Origin: CANKHA01 sp035652315
Lineage (GTDB): Bacteria > Pseudomonadota > Alphaproteobacteria > Rhizobiales > Xanthobacteraceae
Length of the DNA stretch: 30,157 nucleotides
NCBI GenBank assembly: GCA_035652315.1
Contig: DASREA010000006.1
Location: 1-30,157 of the forward strand
Direction of reading: 5' to 3'
The first letter of the stretch is position 1. Each line of letters starts with the position of its first letter. Under the pieces are notes generated by a model. The model saw only the letters and a program-made list of their open reading frames with translations, did no database searches and was not told the DNA's origin. The position numbers and the translations under genes were made by a program. Below are positions 23,733 to 30,157 of the stretch, piece after piece.

Positions 23733-24698
23733 CTAGCCGTCGATGCCGTAGTCGCGCACGCTTTTCACCTGCTGGTGGAAGCGCAGTTTGCGCACATATT
23801 CCATCGGGTCCTTCGGACGTACCAGCGCGCCGGGCGGCACATCCAGCCAGACCTCGAGGCGGGTGAGCAGAAAACGCAGCGCCGCGCCGCGGCAGAGCAG
23901 CGGCAGCGCATCCCATTCCGCGGCCGACAAGGTCCGCGCCTTGACATAGCCCTGCAGCATGGCGCGGCCCTTGGTGACGTTGAAGGAATGATCCACCTCG
24001 AAACACCAGGCGTTGAGACAAACCGCGATGTCGTAAGCCAGAGTATCGACGCAGGCAAAGTAGAAATCGATGAGGCCCGAGAGCCGGTCGCCGAGAAAAA
24101 AGACGTTGTCCGGAAACAGATCGGCGTGAATGATGCCCTGCGGCAGATCGCGCGGCCAGCCCTTTTCCAGGACCTCAAGTTCCTTCGCCATGGCCGCGGC
24201 CAGCCCCGGGCTGACCTCGTCGGCGCGGGCGCCGCAGTTCTCATAGAGCAGGCGCCAGCCGTCCACCGAGAGCGCATTGACGCGCTTGAACGGAAAATCC
24301 GCACCGGCCACGTGTAGCTTCGCCAGCGCCTCGCCGACGGCGGCGCAATGCGCCGCTCCGGGACGGCGGATCCACATGCCTTCGAGGAAAGTAACCAGCG
24401 CCGCCGGGCGGCCGGCGATATAGCCGAGCGCGTTGCCGTGCCGATTCTTCACCGGCAGCGGACAGGTGATGCCGCGCTTGGCCAGATGCTCCATCAAGGC
24501 CAGGAAGAAAGGCACGTCGCCTTCGGCCACGCGCTTTTCATAGAGCGTGAGAATGAAATTTCCGGCGCCGGTATGCACGAGAAAGTTGGAATTCTCGACG
24601 CCCTCGGCGATGCCTTTATAGGAAAGCAGCGCGCCGATATCGTAATCGGCGAGAAAGGTTTCCAGCTCTTCGGTGGAAACGTCGGTATAGACGGCCAC
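23733..24698 (-). CDS. thrB: Homoserine kinase (APH-fold type)
   Basis: A 321-residue kinase that phosphorylates homoserine in threonine synthesis. It belongs to the aminoglycoside-phosphotransferase-fold group (COG2334), not the GHMP type of E. coli. Visible are the opening VYTDVSTEELETFLADYDIG, ENSNFLV, the ATP-lysine strand FILTLYEKR, the catalytic loop IIHADLFPDNVFF (His191, Asp193, Asn198) and GLIDFYFACVDTLAYD (Asp211). The start is a GTG at 24696-24698, with GAGGT upstream that overlaps the ispH stop region (6-base gap), which indicates translational coupling. Confidence 0.94.
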   Translation of the reverse strand: MAVYTDVSTEELETFLADYDIGALLSYKGIAEGVENSNFLVHTGAGNFILTLYEKRVAEGDVPFFLALMEHLAKRGITCPLPVKNRHGNALGYIAGRPAALVTFLEGMWIRRPGAAHCAAVGEALAKLHVAGADFPFKRVNALSVDGWRLLYENCGARADEVSPGLAAAMAKELEVLEKGWPRDLPQGIIHADLFPDNVFFLGDRLSGLIDFYFACVDTLAYDIAVCLNAWCFEVDHSFNVTKGRAMLQGYVKARTLSAAEWDALPLLCRGAALRFLLTRLEVWLDVPPGALVRPKDPMEYVRKLRFHQQVKSVRDYGIDG

Positions 24699-24704
24699 GT
24701 CGAT

Positions 24705-25742
24705 CTACCTCGCGGCCTCGTTGGCGCGCAGTTCCCGCGGCAGCGGAAAGAAAACATCTTCTTCGGCCGCCGAAACCGTTTCTACGCTGAGGGCGTATCG
24801 CCCGGCAAAGGCATCGAGGATTTCCTCCACCAGAATTTCGGGGGCCGAGGCGCCCGCGGTGATCCCGAGACTGGCGATGCCGCCGAATAGCACCCAGTCG
24901 ACGTCGGCTGCGCTCTCGACCAGGGCGACGCGCGGGCAACCCGCACGCTCGGCCACTTCCTTCAGCCGCTGCGAATTGGATGAATTGGGCGCTCCCACGA
25001 CGAGCATGGCATCGACGCGCGGCGCCACCGCCTTGACGGCTTCCTGACGATTGGTCGTCGCGTAGCAGATGTCCTCCTTGTGCGGACCGGCGATCTCGGG
25101 AAAGCGTTGCTGCAGCCGGCGCACGATTTCGGCGGTGTCATCTATGGAAAGTGTGGTCTGGGTGACATAGGCAAGGCGCGCCGGATCGCGCGGCACGAAT
25201 GCGTCGGCATCCGCCAGGTCTTGGATCAGCGTCACCGCGCCTTGCGGAAGCTGTCCCATGGTGCCGACCACCTCCGGATGCCCGGCATGGCCGATCAGCA
25301 AAATCTCGCGGCCGCGGCGGTGGTGGATTTCGGCTTCGCGATGCACTTTCGTCACCAAGGGACAGGTCGCGTCGAGGGCAAAGAAGCGCCGCCGCTTCGC
25401 TTCCTCCAGAACCGCGCCGGGCACGCCATGGGCGGAAAAAAGCACCGGCGCGCGGGTGTCGGGGATTTCATCGAGCTCATCGACAAAAACCGCGCCCTTG
25501 GCGCGCAGGCCCTCGACGACGTAGCGGTTATGCACGATCTCATGGCGCACATAGACCGGCGCGCCATAGCGCGCGAGCGCCTGTTCGACGGAATCGATGG
25601 CGCGCACCACGCCGGCGCAAAAGCCCCGCGGCGAACACAACAGAACCCGCAGGGGCGGCTTGCCCCCGCTAAAATCCGCATCCGGAGCGGTTTTCGGTGC
25701 ATCTGCAACGGGCATCGGCGCGCTTTCGGCTGCCTCCGACAT
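24705..25742 (-). CDS. ispH: 4-hydroxy-3-methylbut-2-enyl diphosphate reductase
   Basis: A 345-residue iron-sulphur enzyme that performs the last step of the MEP isoprenoid pathway, making IPP and DMAPP. The three cluster cysteines are in LCSPRGFCAGV (Cys42), DATCPLV (Cys127) and ICYATTNRQ (Cys226). The catalytic strip VLFSAHGVPG, the HRRG loop and VGAPNSSNSQRL are also intact. I chose the ATG at 25742; a TTG eight codons upstream is possible but has no better ribosome-binding site. The first 30 residues are an A/P-rich extension. It is the first gene of the ispH-thrB-rnhA operon. Confidence 0.96.
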   Translation of the reverse strand: MSEAAESAPMPVADAPKTAPDADFSGGKPPLRVLLCSPRGFCAGVVRAIDSVEQALARYGAPVYVRHEIVHNRYVVEGLRAKGAVFVDELDEIPDTRAPVLFSAHGVPGAVLEEAKRRRFFALDATCPLVTKVHREAEIHHRRGREILLIGHAGHPEVVGTMGQLPQGAVTLIQDLADADAFVPRDPARLAYVTQTTLSIDDTAEIVRRLQQRFPEIAGPHKEDICYATTNRQEAVKAVAPRVDAMLVVGAPNSSNSQRLKEVAERAGCPRVALVESAADVDWVLFGGIASLGITAGASAPEILVEEILDAFAGRYALSVETVSAAEEDVFFPLPRELRANEAAR

Positions 25743-25788
25743 GAGCGGCCCCCGCGCCCCTGTCAAGCGCGCCCCTCCCCTTCCAGCA

Positions 25789-25817
25789 TTGCGAAATGGG
25801 GCCGTATTGCCTATATT
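25789..25817 (+). promoter_or_regulatory. Probable promoter of the DUF1013 gene
   Basis: TTGCGA (25789-25794) and TATATT (25812-25817) are spaced by 17 bases. Initiation is expected near 25824. The 15-base palindrome at 25832-25846 and a small GC hairpin at 25856-25869 would then lie in the leader. Pattern match only. Confidence 0.5.
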
Positions 25818-25831
25818 CCGGTTACTTCCCT

Positions 25832-25846
25832 GTCATCGTCGATGAC
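25832..25846. promoter_or_regulatory. Perfect palindrome GTCATCG-T-CGATGAC, possible operator
   Basis: A perfect 7-bp inverted repeat around one base lies just downstream of the predicted promoter and 51 bases before the start of a gene for a helix-turn-helix-like regulator. The position suits an operator for repression. Which protein might bind is unknown. Confidence 0.35.
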
Positions 25847-25896
25847 TTGAGGCTTCGCCCGCAAGGGCGGGCGGAGCACAAAGGAGATTTGCCGTT

Positions 25897-26592
25897 ATGG
25901 AAGCCCCTCTGATGCCAAAGGCGACAGCCGTGTGGCTGGTGGAGAATACCGCCCTGTCCTTCGAGCAGATCGCCGATTTCTGCAAGTTGCACCCGCTTGA
26001 AGTGAAGGCGATCGCCGACGGCGACGCCGCGCAGGGGATCAAGGGTTTGGACCCGCTCCAGACCGGGCAATTGACCCGCGAGGAAATCAGCAAGGCGGAA
26101 GGCGACAGCAACTACCGCATGCAGCTTGCGAATCCCAAGGTCCGCTTGCCGGAGGCGCAGCGGAAAAAGGGTCCGCGCTATACGCCGGTATCGCGACGGC
26201 AGGACCGCCCCAATGCCATCCTTTGGCTGGTGCGCAATCATCCCGAGTTGAAGGATGCCGCCATCATGCGCCTGGTCGGCACCACCAAATCCACCATTCA
26301 GGGCATTCGCGATCGCACGCATTGGAACGCGGCCAATCTCTCGCCGCTCGATCCGGTGACGCTTGGCCTGTGCTCGCAGATCGATCTCGATCTCGAAGTC
26401 GCGCGCGCCTCCAAGGACAAGCCGGCCGAAGTCGAAGCGCAAAGCGCGACGCTGCTTCCCGCCGCGGAAACCACCGCGCGCAAGGAGGCCGAGGCCGAAA
26501 CAGCCAAGCCGCAGGAATTGAGCGTCGACGCCGTCTTCGCGAAGCTCAAGCAGATCGGCGGCAAGAAGGAAGGCGAGGAAGACGCGGAATAG
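25897..26592 (+). CDS. DUF1013 (TrcR-type) cell-cycle transcriptional regulator
   Basis: A 231-residue cytoplasmic protein of the DUF1013 family, conserved in alphaproteobacteria and, as I recall, renamed TrcR (transcriptional cell-cycle regulator) in Pfam. Two helix-turn-helix-like stretches are visible: residues 11-40 (AVWLVENTALSFEQIADFCKLHPLEVKAI) and 106-138 (NAILWLVRNHPELKDAAIMRLVGTTKSTIQGI). A conserved loop KGPRYTPVSRRQDRPNA lies between them. The C-terminus is an A/E/K-rich linker ending in SVDAVFAKLKQIGG. The start at 25897 has AAGGAG 10 bases upstream. It is monocistronic, divergent from ispH. Confidence 0.87.
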   Translation: MEAPLMPKATAVWLVENTALSFEQIADFCKLHPLEVKAIADGDAAQGIKGLDPLQTGQLTREEISKAEGDSNYRMQLANPKVRLPEAQRKKGPRYTPVSRRQDRPNAILWLVRNHPELKDAAIMRLVGTTKSTIQGIRDRTHWNAANLSPLDPVTLGLCSQIDLDLEVARASKDKPAEVEAQSATLLPAAETTARKEAEAETAKPQELSVDAVFAKLKQIGGKKEGEEDAE

Positions 26593-26613
26593 GCACGGCG
26601 GCTATTCCGCCGG

Positions 26614-27210
26614 CTAAAAATATTTACGCAAATCGGCCGCCGCTTGCTCCGGCGGCCGCTTGATATCGAACGGCGCCACGAAGCGGCCCTCCTTGTCCAT
26701 CAGATAGACCAGCGCCGTGTGATCCATGGTGTAGCCGCCGCCCGGCGTCGGGATCTTCCGCGCGTAAACGTGATATTCCTTCTCGACCGCCTCGATCGCC
26801 TGCTGCGAGCCGGTCAGCCCGCGGATGTGCGGATCGAAATTCGACATATAGTCTTTGAGCAAGGCCTTGGTGTCGCGCTCGGGATCGACGGTGACAAACA
26901 GCGCCGCCACCTTGTCGGCGTCCGGACCCAGACGGCGATAGAGCTCGGTCATATCGAACAAGGTCGTCGGACAAACATCCGGACAATGCGTATAGCCAAA
27001 GAACACGAGGAACGGCTTGCCCTTGAGGTCGCGCTCGGTGACGCTTTTGCCGTTCTGGTCGACGAGCTGAAAGGGGCCGCCGATGCTGGCCGATTGGAGC
27101 ACCGGCACCGAGTCGCGTTGCGCCACCAGCACGATCGCCGTGCCGAACAGCGCCAAGCCCAAAAGGAAGGCGGAAACGAGCAAGATCGCGCGTGAGCCTT
27201 GCGCTCGCAT
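26614..27210 (-). CDS. SCO1/SenC family copper chaperone
   Basis: A 198-residue membrane-anchored thioredoxin-fold protein that delivers copper to the CuA site of cytochrome c oxidase. Residues 8-30 form an N-terminal membrane anchor. The copper ligands are in THCPDVCPT (Cys76, Cys80) and TMDHTALVYLMD (His164). VDPERDTKALLKDYMSNFD is another family block. It lies 21 bases downstream of a 54-residue membrane protein in the same orientation, so the two are probably one operon. Its 3' end converges on the DUF1013 gene. Confidence 0.94.
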   Translation of the reverse strand: MRAQGSRAILLVSAFLLGLALFGTAIVLVAQRDSVPVLQSASIGGPFQLVDQNGKSVTERDLKGKPFLVFFGYTHCPDVCPTTLFDMTELYRRLGPDADKVAALFVTVDPERDTKALLKDYMSNFDPHIRGLTGSQQAIEAVEKEYHVYARKIPTPGGGYTMDHTALVYLMDKEGRFVAPFDIKRPPEQAAADLRKYF

Positions 27211-27231
27211 CGTGGTTTCATTCCCTCAAGG

Positions 27232-27396
27232 CTAGAAGCAGGCGGCGATGCCGGCGGCGATCATTTCATAAAACACCGCACTGCCGAAATAGGCCCACAT
27301 CGCCGCAGTCCCGGCCAAGAGCGCGCCAAGAAGGCCGGCTCCCAGCAGCACGGGCAGCGGCAGGCGGCGGGGCGCGGTTAGTCCGCTATCAGACAT
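27232..27396 (-). CDS. Small single-pass membrane protein upstream of SCO
   Basis: A 54-residue protein: a polar N-terminus (MSDSGLTAPRR), one long hydrophobic helix (about residues 14-35, LPVLLGAGLLGALLAGTAAMWAYFG) and a second, weaker hydrophobic tail ending EMIAAGIAACF. I chose the ATG at 27396; a longer frame to 27492 contains unlikely residues. I do not recognise a named family. The tight spacing to the SCO gene suggests a role in copper delivery or oxidase assembly, which is an inference from context alone. Confidence 0.6.
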   Translation of the reverse strand: MSDSGLTAPRRLPLPVLLGAGLLGALLAGTAAMWAYFGSAVFYEMIAAGIAACF

Positions 27397-27466
27397 TGAC
27401 GACAGGCCCGGTTTAGGCGAGCCGCCTTCCCAAACCAACCCGGAGGAAGCGAAGGCTCGCTTCCTG

Positions 27467-27988
27467 TCACATAGGCCCTGCGCTCGCCGCAAACAATGAC
27501 CGATTGCCGGCCGTTCGGGCTGTCCGGGTCTGCCGCGCGCTGGCGGTGCGGGCCGGCAGCGAACAGCTTGCGAACATCGAGCGCAACTCCGCCCCCCGCA
27601 GATAGATCATTTTTGCCGTCAGCCCGCCTTTGCGCTCGATCCAGCGGCGGATATTGGCCGGATAGAAATCCCACAACAGCCGCGTGCCTTCCTCACTGAA
27701 GACCGGCCGGCCGTTTGGCGCGAAATCCCAGGCCGCATGGAAGCCCAGATTGGCCCGCGCGGTGACGCAGATACGGTCCTGCGGCACGGTCCCCAGGACC
27801 AGCGTGCAGGCCGACAGACAATTGCCGTCGATGATGACCCGCTCGCCCGAGGCACGAATGACGGCGAAATGTTGCAGATAAGAGCCGATCTGGCCGCCGC
27901 GGTCTTCCGCGATGCGAATTTGAGCCGAAGCAGACGACACACCGGCGAGCGTGGCCAAGGCCACGACAAGGACGTACAACCCCCGCAT
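27467..27988 (-). CDS. Secreted hypothetical protein with ClpP-like Ser/His motif
   Basis: A 173-residue exported protein with a signal peptide over residues 1-22 (VLVVALATLAGVSSASA). The core VIIDGNCLSACTLVLGTVP...ICVTARANLGFHAAWDF resembles periplasmic ClpP/crotonase-fold proteins (COG3904-like). Ser59 in LSACT and His84 in GFHAA are 25 residues apart, the same spacing as the ClpP catalytic Ser and His. I see no clear third catalytic Asp. The last 30 or so residues (after LRSMFASC) are R/T/A-rich and look like an unconserved extension. The start at 27988 has TAGGGG upstream. Substrate and role are unknown. Confidence 0.75.
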   Translation of the reverse strand: MRGLYVLVVALATLAGVSSASAQIRIAEDRGGQIGSYLQHFAVIRASGERVIIDGNCLSACTLVLGTVPQDRICVTARANLGFHAAWDFAPNGRPVFSEEGTRLLWDFYPANIRRWIERKGGLTAKMIYLRGAELRSMFASCSLPARTASARQTRTARTAGNRSLFAASAGPM

Positions 27989-28235
27989 TACCCCTACCCC
28001 TGTTAGTTTGTGTTTTTGGTTTTGATTGACGCCAGTCTAACCGCAATGGCGCGCCGCGCCTATGGCGGGCCGGGCACAGCGGCAAAAATTTTCGCCGCCT
28101 GTGGAACTTTTCCTGCCGCAATTCGCGGCCGGCCCTCCGGTAACGTTAAAGCGTCACAATGTGGCAGGCGGATGACCCGCGCTCGCGTGGGACGAAAGCC
28201 GAAGTCCTGCGAAGCGCCGCAGGCGCGAAGCTGGA
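27989..28235. other. Intergenic region left of the tRNA-derived repeat
   Basis: Together with the repeat and the island margin this makes about 390 bases without a gene. It should contain the promoter of the secreted ClpP-like gene (minus strand). The rest shows only short GC-rich inverted repeats such as TCCTGCGAAGCGCCGCAGG (28205-28223). No RNA gene or convincing frame is visible. Confidence 0.4.
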
Positions 28236-28283
28236 TGGAGCGGGCGAAGGGAATCGAACCCTCGTATGCAGCTTGGGAAGCTG
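28236..28283 (-). repeat. 48-bp direct repeat: copy of the 3' part of tRNA-Gly (putative att site)
   Basis: These 48 bases are identical to 29372-29419, the 3' part of the tRNA-Gly gene (last part of the anticodon loop and stem, variable loop, T arm, acceptor 3' strand and CCA), in the same orientation. The sequence stops matching inside the anticodon stem, and the 5' half of a tRNA is absent, so this is not a tRNA gene. It is best read as the distal attachment site of an integrated element. Confidence 0.88.
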
Positions 28284-28320
28284 GAGGCGATTCAAGCGCG
28301 ACAAATTAGCTGCAAGGGGT

Positions 28321-28359
28321 AAAGCGGACATTCGCCAGGGCGAATGGCATGTCCGCTTT
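28321..28359. repeat. Inverted repeat at the island margin
   Basis: The outer arms AAAGCGGACAT (28321-28331) and ATGTCCGCTTT (28349-28359) are perfect 11-bp complements. An inner TTCGCC/GGCGAA pair extends the structure. It lies 22 bases beyond the patatin stop codon, so it may end that transcript, although no T-run follows on the minus strand. It could also be a recombinase site or a dispersed repeat. Confidence 0.6.
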
Positions 28360-28381
28360 GGACCAAACCTAACATCTCGGG

Positions 28382-29239
28382 TTAATGGCGATGCGGAGCG
28401 AGTTCTTCCGGCCGCGCCGATCGCGTCAAACCGCCATCCTCAATCCATTTCTGCGATGACCGAGCCGCTCGTTCGATGAGTTCGCGCGACGACGAAAAGT
28501 CAAAAGGAGAAACCGCGAGCGGACAAAGCGTTGGAACAAGATGCACCTGGATGTCCTCAGGGATGTGTTCCAATTCGTGCATGAGCTGCCAGGCGACCAT
28601 CAGCGTAATGGCATGCAATGCCTTTCCGATTGGTGTCTTCGGCGGCTCCTTAAGGGCACAGGCGTAACCAGTCGGAAGTATGATAATTCGCGAAGCGCCG
28701 AGTTCGGCTGCAAGCTGCATCGGAGTGTTGGCCGCAACGGCCCCGTCCATCAACGGTTCGCCGTTGATTTCGACGAGCGGAAAGATACCGGGGATAGCCG
28801 TGCTTGCTAGAATTGCCTCAACCGCGGAGCCGGTCGAGAGACGAACACCCATCCCTTGCAAGTTGGTCGCCATAATAACTAGAGGAATTTGCGTCTCTTG
28901 GAGCTTTTCATACGGCAGGTTTGTCTCAATGATCCGGCGCAGCCCGCCCGGATCGACGAGGTTGCCCGGATGCCTCAGCAGGCCGATGGCGCTTGCCAGC
29001 GTGAATGGGAAAATGTCTGAGCGGCGCAAGCCCGTCCAGATTTTCTCCAAATTCGCTATGCCTTCGGCATTCGGGAGACTCGCGAAGTAACTTGCATTGA
29101 TCGCGCCGACTGACGCACCGATCACAAAGTCGGGTTGCACGCCCGAAGCGAGCAGCACTCGCAACATACCCACCTGGACCGCGCCGAGGCTTCCGCCGCC
29201 GGTGAACACAAACGCCGTTTTCCCGCCAACCCGAGCCAT
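28382..29239 (-). CDS. Patatin-like phospholipase family protein
   Basis: A 285-residue patatin-fold serine hydrolase, expected to cleave acyl esters of lipids. The oxyanion hole GGGSLGAVQVG is at residues 14-24. The nucleophile elbow is GASVGA (Ser43) and the dyad aspartate is in MDGAVAANTP (Asp165). The serine-to-DGA spacing and overall length match the RssA-like soluble patatins. No signal peptide or membrane helix is visible. Codon use is less GC-biased than in neighbours (ATA, TTG and AGA-type codons occur) and the gene is the only cargo between the tRNA-derived repeats, so recent acquisition is likely. No CD-NTase or other defence partner accompanies it. Confidence 0.9.
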   Translation of the reverse strand: MARVGGKTAFVFTGGGSLGAVQVGMLRVLLASGVQPDFVIGASVGAINASYFASLPNAEGIANLEKIWTGLRRSDIFPFTLASAIGLLRHPGNLVDPGGLRRIIETNLPYEKLQETQIPLVIMATNLQGMGVRLSTGSAVEAILASTAIPGIFPLVEINGEPLMDGAVAANTPMQLAAELGASRIIILPTGYACALKEPPKTPIGKALHAITLMVAWQLMHELEHIPEDIQVHLVPTLCPLAVSPFDFSSSRELIERAARSSQKWIEDGGLTRSARPEELAPHRH

Positions 29240-29371
29240 GTTCGAAGACTTAGCAACCTATGAAAATTGATTGCTCGCAGACTTGGATGCGTTCGACAGA
29301 AAAAGTTCCCTTTTACTTGCGCGACGGCGAACAACCGCTGTAAAAAATTCCGCCGGAACGGAGCTAACTGT

Positions 29372-29445
29372 TGGAGCGGGCGAAGGGAATCGAACCCTCG
29401 TATGCAGCTTGGGAAGCTGCCGTTCTACCATTGAACTACGCCCGC
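29372..29445 (-). tRNA. tRNA-Gly (anticodon CCC)
   Basis: The minus strand folds into a complete 74-nt cloverleaf. The acceptor GCGGGCG pairs with CGCCCGC, followed by T and an encoded CCA. The D arm is GTTC/GAAC with AATGGTA. The anticodon arm is GCAGC-TTCCCAA-GCTGC, placing CCC at positions 34-36. The T arm is AGGG-TTCGATT-CCCT. It decodes GGG glycine codons. Its 3' 48 bases are repeated at 28236-28283. Confidence 0.97.
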
Positions 29446-29500
29446 GCGTTTTGAGAATAGCGAAGCTGAGGCGGCGACGGCAAGTGACGCGGCGCCGGCG

Positions 29501-30157
29501 CTACGCCTTGAAATGCTTGGACAGCTTCAGGCTCTGCGCCTGATAATTCGAGCCGATGCCCTCGCCATAGAGCTTCTGCGGACGCTCCAGCATCCTCTCA
29601 TAGACGAGGCGGCCGACGATCTGCCCGTGCTCGAGGATGAAGGGCACTTCGCGCGAGCGCACTTCCAGCACCGCGCGCGCGCCGCGGCCGCCGGCGCCGG
29701 CATAGCCGAAGCCCGGATCGAAGAAGCCGGCGTAATGCACGCGGAATTCGCCCACCAGCGGATCGAACGGCACCATCTCGGCGGCGTAGTCGGGCGGCAC
29801 CTGCACCGCTTCCTTCGAGGCGAGAATATAGAACTCGTTGGGATCGAGGATGAGGCTCTTGTCGGGGCGCGCCGTCATCGGCTCCCAGAAATCGAGGACG
29901 GAATAGCCGCCGCGCCGCTCCACGTCGATCAGTCCGGTGTGGCGCTTGGCGCGGTAGCCGACAAGGCCGCCGGGACCGAGCCCCGACAAATCCACGCCCA
30001 CGGCGATGCCTTCGCCGACGTCGACATCCTCGGCATCGACCAGCCGCTCGCGCGCATGCAGGGCGCGCAAGGCATCGCCATTGAGCAAGGCATGCCCGTG
30101 GCGGAAGCGGATCTGCGACAGGCGCGAGCCTTCGCGCACCAGCACCGGGAAAGTGCG
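29501..30157 (-). CDS. dcd: dCTP deaminase family protein, long alphaproteobacterial form (5' end cut by window edge)
   Basis: The last 218 residues of a protein whose frame stays open to the right edge. It resembles 2'-deoxycytidine 5'-triphosphate deaminases of the long two-domain type (about 360 residues in alphaproteobacteria, DCD_N family). Recognisable blocks are GVDLSGLGPGGLVGYRAKRHTG, LILDPNEFYILASKEAVQVPPDYAAEM, GEFRVHYAGFFDPGFGYAG, VLEVRSREVPFILEHGQIVGRLVYE and a basic tail. The enzyme makes dUTP from dCTP for thymidylate synthesis. The N-terminal domain of about 140 residues lies outside the window, so complete activity cannot be judged. Confidence 0.88.
   Translation of the reverse strand, partial: RTFPVLVREGSRLSQIRFRHGHALLNGDALRALHARERLVDAEDVDVGEGIAVGVDLSGLGPGGLVGYRAKRHTGLIDVERRGGYSVLDFWEPMTARPDKSLILDPNEFYILASKEAVQVPPDYAAEMVPFDPLVGEFRVHYAGFFDPGFGYAGAGGRGARAVLEVRSREVPFILEHGQIVGRLVYERMLERPQKLYGEGIGSNYQAQSLKLSKHFKA

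Larger units (their letters stand above)
28284..29371. mobile_element. Putative tRNA-Gly-integrated mini-island carrying one patatin gene
   Basis: The segment lies between two perfect 48-bp copies of the tRNA-Gly 3' end. The full gene sits at one end and the partial copy at the other, as site-specific recombinases of the tyrosine family leave when they insert into tRNA genes. It holds a single patatin-like gene, an inverted repeat and AT-richer margins. The stretch 28861-28920 is only about 45% G+C, against clearly GC-rich neighbours. No integrase is present, so it is either a deletion remnant or an element mobilised in trans. Confidence 0.7.

Noticed and set aside
28236..28283. Second tRNA-Gly gene
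   Set aside because: Only the 3' 48 bases are present; the acceptor 5' strand and D arm are missing, so it cannot fold into a tRNA.
28159..28479. Open frames reading GEGNRTLVCSLGS and RAKGIEPSYAAW, here and at 29271-29543
   Set aside because: These are translations of the tRNA-Gly gene or its 3' copy in antisense, a well-known annotation artefact, not proteins.
28382..29239. Patatin as a CBASS effector (CapV-like)
   Set aside because: No CD-NTase, ubiquitin-like or other CBASS gene is present, and the sequence looks like a general RssA-type patatin.
1..30157. CRISPR array or insertion sequence anywhere in the window
   Set aside because: No regularly spaced direct repeats and no transposase-like frame were seen; the palindromic repeats are single, non-coding and differ from one another.

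Overview
The window reads as a stretch of core chromosome from a high-GC alphaproteobacterium of the Rhizobiales (Hyphomicrobiales), close in style to Bradyrhizobium, Pseudolabrys or other Xanthobacteraceae. This is an inference from gene content and order: a zapA / 6S RNA / 5-formyl-THF cyclo-ligase block, RcdA (DUF1465) next to DUF1192, a DUF1013 regulator, DUF4164, a CxxC-free ribosomal protein L31, and intergenic palindromic repeats of a kind common in that group. I see no IS element, CRISPR array, phage module or rRNA.

Layout. 1-180: tail of a DUF2442 protein and a hairpin. 181-2772 (minus strand): DUF4164, zapA, 6S RNA, fau, ymdB. 3076-11298 (plus): a central carbon cluster (tkt, gap, pgk, class I fba) followed by a divergent ThiE/TenI-like protein, a secreted Sel1-repeat protein and suhB. 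11434-13461 (plus): a MotA/TolQ-like plus MotB/OmpA-like pair with no flagellar genes around it. 13531-15680: GNAT acetyltransferase, YajR-type MFS transporter (minus) and rpmE with a clear terminator. 15767-16845 (minus): rcdA and a DUF1192 gene, separated by about 360 bases that hold a probable small RNA with its own terminator. 16924-20978 (plus): quinone oxidoreductase, then a large membrane EAL protein with a probable TTG start. 20980-23192: YqgE (minus), a secreted DsbD-N-like protein and a Prx5 peroxiredoxin (plus). 23241-25742 (minus): ispH-thrB-rnhA operon. 25897-26592 (plus): DUF1013 regulator. 26614-27988 (minus): a SCO copper chaperone with a 54-residue membrane protein, and a secreted ClpP-like hypothetical protein. 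28236-29445: tRNA-Gly(CCC) and an adjoining 1.1-kb island. 29501-30157: dCTP deaminase family gene, cut by the right edge.

How genes work together. tkt-gap-pgk-fba supply the reversible three-carbon part of glycolysis, gluconeogenesis and the pentose phosphate route. rcdA, the DUF1013 gene, zapA and the EAL protein point to cell-cycle and c-di-GMP control. ispH-thrB-rnhA is a tight operon of unrelated housekeeping functions.

The clearest unusual structure is at the right end. The 3' 48 bases of tRNA-Gly(CCC) are duplicated exactly 1136 bases away in the same orientation. The segment between the copies carries one patatin-like phospholipase gene of visibly lower G+C and no integrase, which is the geometry of a tRNA-integrated mini-island or the remnant of one. 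Other points worth checking are the small RNA upstream of rcdA, the MotAB-like pair, the degenerate ThiE-like protein and the palindromic repeats that occupy the junctions of the carbon cluster.
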